Under the pieces are notes generated by a model, which was not told the DNA's origin, did no database searches, and worked only from the letters and a program-made list of their open reading frames with translations. This document shows, piece after piece, positions 62,453 to 64,000 of a stretch of 64,000 nucleotides of DNA (position 1 is its first letter; each line of letters starts with the position of its first letter). A program made the position numbers and the translations under genes. Source of the DNA: CAVQCX01 sp963711095 (GTDB taxonomy: Bacteria > Pseudomonadota > Gammaproteobacteria > Chromatiales > Chromatiaceae); assembly GCA_963711095.1 (NCBI GenBank), contig CAVQCX010000038.1:124001-188000 (forward strand), read 5' to 3'.

Positions 62453-63931
62453 CTAGAACAAGGCGGCGTTGAGCCAGAGGTGGCTTGCCACGCTGGCGCA
62501 ATAGCCGAGCCCCACCGCCGGGGTCCATTTGAGATGGCCGAAGAAGGTGTACTTGCCGCGGGCTTGGCCCATCAGCGCCACCCCCGCTGCCGAGCCGACG
62601 GACAGAAGGCTGCCCCCGACCCCTGCGGCCAGCGTCACCAGCAGCCATTGGCCCGTCGACATGTCGGGCATCATGGTCAGCACGGCGAATATCACCGGAA
62701 TATTGTCCACGATCGCCGAGAGCAGCCCCACGGTCAGGTTGGCGGGGGTCGCGCTCCATGCCGCGCTCAATCCCAGGGCGCTGCCCCAGTGGGTGTACAT
62801 CGCCTCGGAGAGCAGCGTGAGATAGCCGATAAATCCTAGCCCGCCCACGCACAGCACGACCCCGTAGAAGAACAACAGCGTGTCCCACTCGGCCCGGGCG
62901 ATCTTGTTGAATACGTCGAACGCGACCACGTCGCCCATGTTCTCGTCGCGCTCGAGCTCCTCGCGCCCTGCGTTGGGGCCCGCGGCCAGCTCCCGATGGA
63001 AGGTCTTCTTGAGGTAGTAGCCGAAGAACTGCAGGTAGGACAGGCCGGTCAGCATGCCGATCACCGGCGGCATGTGCAGGAAGTTGTGGAAGCTCACGGC
63101 GGTCGTTATGGTCAGCAGGAACAGCAGCATGATCCGCCGTGCCCCGCGCTTCATCCCCACCTGCTCGCCGCACTCCATGGGCTGGGCGTCCGGCACGGCA
63201 AAATGCATCAGCAGCGCCGGCACCAGCCAGTTGACCACGGCGGGGATGAACAGGGCGAAGAACGACCAGAAATCCACCGCGCCCTGGGGCGTCTGGATGG
63301 TCTTCTGCCAGACCATCAGGGTGGTGATGTCGCCGAACGGGCTGAACGCCCCGCCGGCGTTCGCGGCCACCACGATATTGATGCAGGAGAGCATCACGAA
63401 GCGCTGGCGGTCCCCGCCTACGGCGAGCACCACGGCGCACATCAGCAGCGCCGTGGTGAGGTTGTCCGCCACCGGTGAGATCAGGAAGGCCAACAGCCCG
63501 GTGATCCAGAACAGCTTGCGGAATCCGAAGCCCTTGCGTACCAGCCAGGAGCGCAGGGCCTCGAAGACGTTGCGCTCGTCCATGGCGTTGATGTAGGTCA
63601 TCGCCACCAGCAGGAACAGCATCAGCTCGGCGTACTCGAGCAGATTGTGGCGTACCGCATGCTCGGCCTCGTCGGGAAGGCCGTGGCTGTAATAGACCCC
63701 CGCGATCAGCGCCCAGATCAGCCCCGCGGCCAGGATCACCGGCTTGGACTTGCGCAGATGGGTGAATTCCTCCGCCATGACCAGCGCGTAGGCCAGGATG
63801 AACAGGGCCAGAGCGGTCAGGCCGACCCAGTGCCCGGTCAGGTCCAGATGGGTGGGGGAGGTCTCCGCTGCGGCGGCCAGGGCAGGGGCGGCGAGCAATA
63901 CCCCCGCCAGGTGAAGGGCCCGGTTTCTCAT
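62453..63931 (-). CDS. nhaD: sodium/proton antiporter NhaD
   Basis: The 492-residue inner-membrane protein has an N-terminal signal-like helix (LAGVLLAAPALAAAAE) and about twelve further helices. NhaD-type blocks are ALVMAEEFTHLRKSKPVIL, NLLEYAELMLFLLVAMTYINAMDERNVF, LISPVADNLTTALLMCAV, NIVVAANAGGAFSPFGDITTLMVWQ and TVGLLSAIVDNIPVIFA. It exchanges Na+ or Li+ for protons and supports life in saline or alkaline habitats. It is followed on the same strand by prkB, but the 306-base gap argues against one tight operon. Confidence 0.93.
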   Translation of the reverse strand: MRNRALHLAGVLLAAPALAAAAETSPTHLDLTGHWVGLTALALFILAYALVMAEEFTHLRKSKPVILAAGLIWALIAGVYYSHGLPDEAEHAVRHNLLEYAELMLFLLVAMTYINAMDERNVFEALRSWLVRKGFGFRKLFWITGLLAFLISPVADNLTTALLMCAVVLAVGGDRQRFVMLSCINIVVAANAGGAFSPFGDITTLMVWQKTIQTPQGAVDFWSFFALFIPAVVNWLVPALLMHFAVPDAQPMECGEQVGMKRGARRIMLLFLLTITTAVSFHNFLHMPPVIGMLTGLSYLQFFGYYLKKTFHRELAAGPNAGREELERDENMGDVVAFDVFNKIARAEWDTLLFFYGVVLCVGGLGFIGYLTLLSEAMYTHWGSALGLSAAWSATPANLTVGLLSAIVDNIPVIFAVLTMMPDMSTGQWLLVTLAAGVGGSLLSVGSAAGVALMGQARGKYTFFGHLKWTPAVGLGYCASVASHLWLNAALF

Positions 63932-64000
63932 CTCGTCTCCGGCTTGGTGGTTTGCGGTGGGCAGCGGAGCGAGCCACGGCCGCGGGGAGAGAATTCTGGC

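Overview
The window is GC-rich bacterial DNA. It looks like a chemo- or photoautotrophic gammaproteobacterium of the Chromatiales / purple-sulfur type. The grounds are a cbbR-divergent RuBisCO operon (form I cbbL-cbbS followed by cbbQ and cbbO, no carboxysome genes), a separate phosphoribulokinase, an NhaD sodium/proton antiporter, and gammaproteobacterial housekeeping genes (tsaD-plsY-folB-folK, cca, slt, gpmI, dxs). The lineage is an inference; no rRNA or tRNA gene was found. Several conserved genes (tsaD, folM, cbbL) and the giant adhesin are each broken by what looks like a single-base indel, so some frameshifts may be sequence or assembly errors.

Layout. 1-7.5 kb: tRNA modification, phospholipid and folate genes, a copper P-type ATPase with its chaperone, a pteridine reductase and a MidA-like methyltransferase. 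7.5-12.4 kb: a coiled-coil basic protein, then a TonB-dependent receptor divergent from a YfiR-like periplasmic protein and an orphan HWE/HisKA_2-type histidine kinase. 12.4-23.6 kb: cca, an NDUFA9-like SDR, a TauE-type exporter, a large protein with a nucleotidyl-cyclase-like domain, slt, a YgjP-type metallopeptidase, an inositol-phosphatase-like enzyme, a DUF4442-like protein and a Sel1-repeat protein. 23.6-27.3 kb: a metal (probably zinc) uptake cluster with substrate-binding protein and permease but no ATPase gene. 27.3-33.4 kb: DAHP synthase, small unknowns, gspAB and a TPR-sulfotransferase.

33.4-38.8 kb is an accessory island. Two translationally coupled P-loop ATPases, the second with six exact-length 43-residue TPR units, sit behind a strong promoter overlapped by operator-like palindromes. 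They lie between a decayed copy of the cbbO 3' end and the intact cbbO 3' end, with duplicated 46-bp repeats and a pair of inverted hairpin repeats in the flanks. The pair is a candidate undescribed (possibly defence) module. 38.8-45.8 kb is the cbb operon. All three gaps downstream of cbbL carry cassettes bounded by the same roughly 25-30-bp inverted repeats, one of them containing a GxxExxY gene, and a strong intrinsic terminator separates cbbS from cbbQ.

46.3-55.2 kb encodes a trimeric-autotransporter-like giant (about 2,940 residues when one base is removed), with 25-residue repeats, then 15-residue repeats, including twelve nearly identical 90-bp units, and a YadA-type anchor. 55.7-64 kb: gpmI, a lipoprotein, dxs, a FIST-domain protein, phosphoribulokinase and nhaD.
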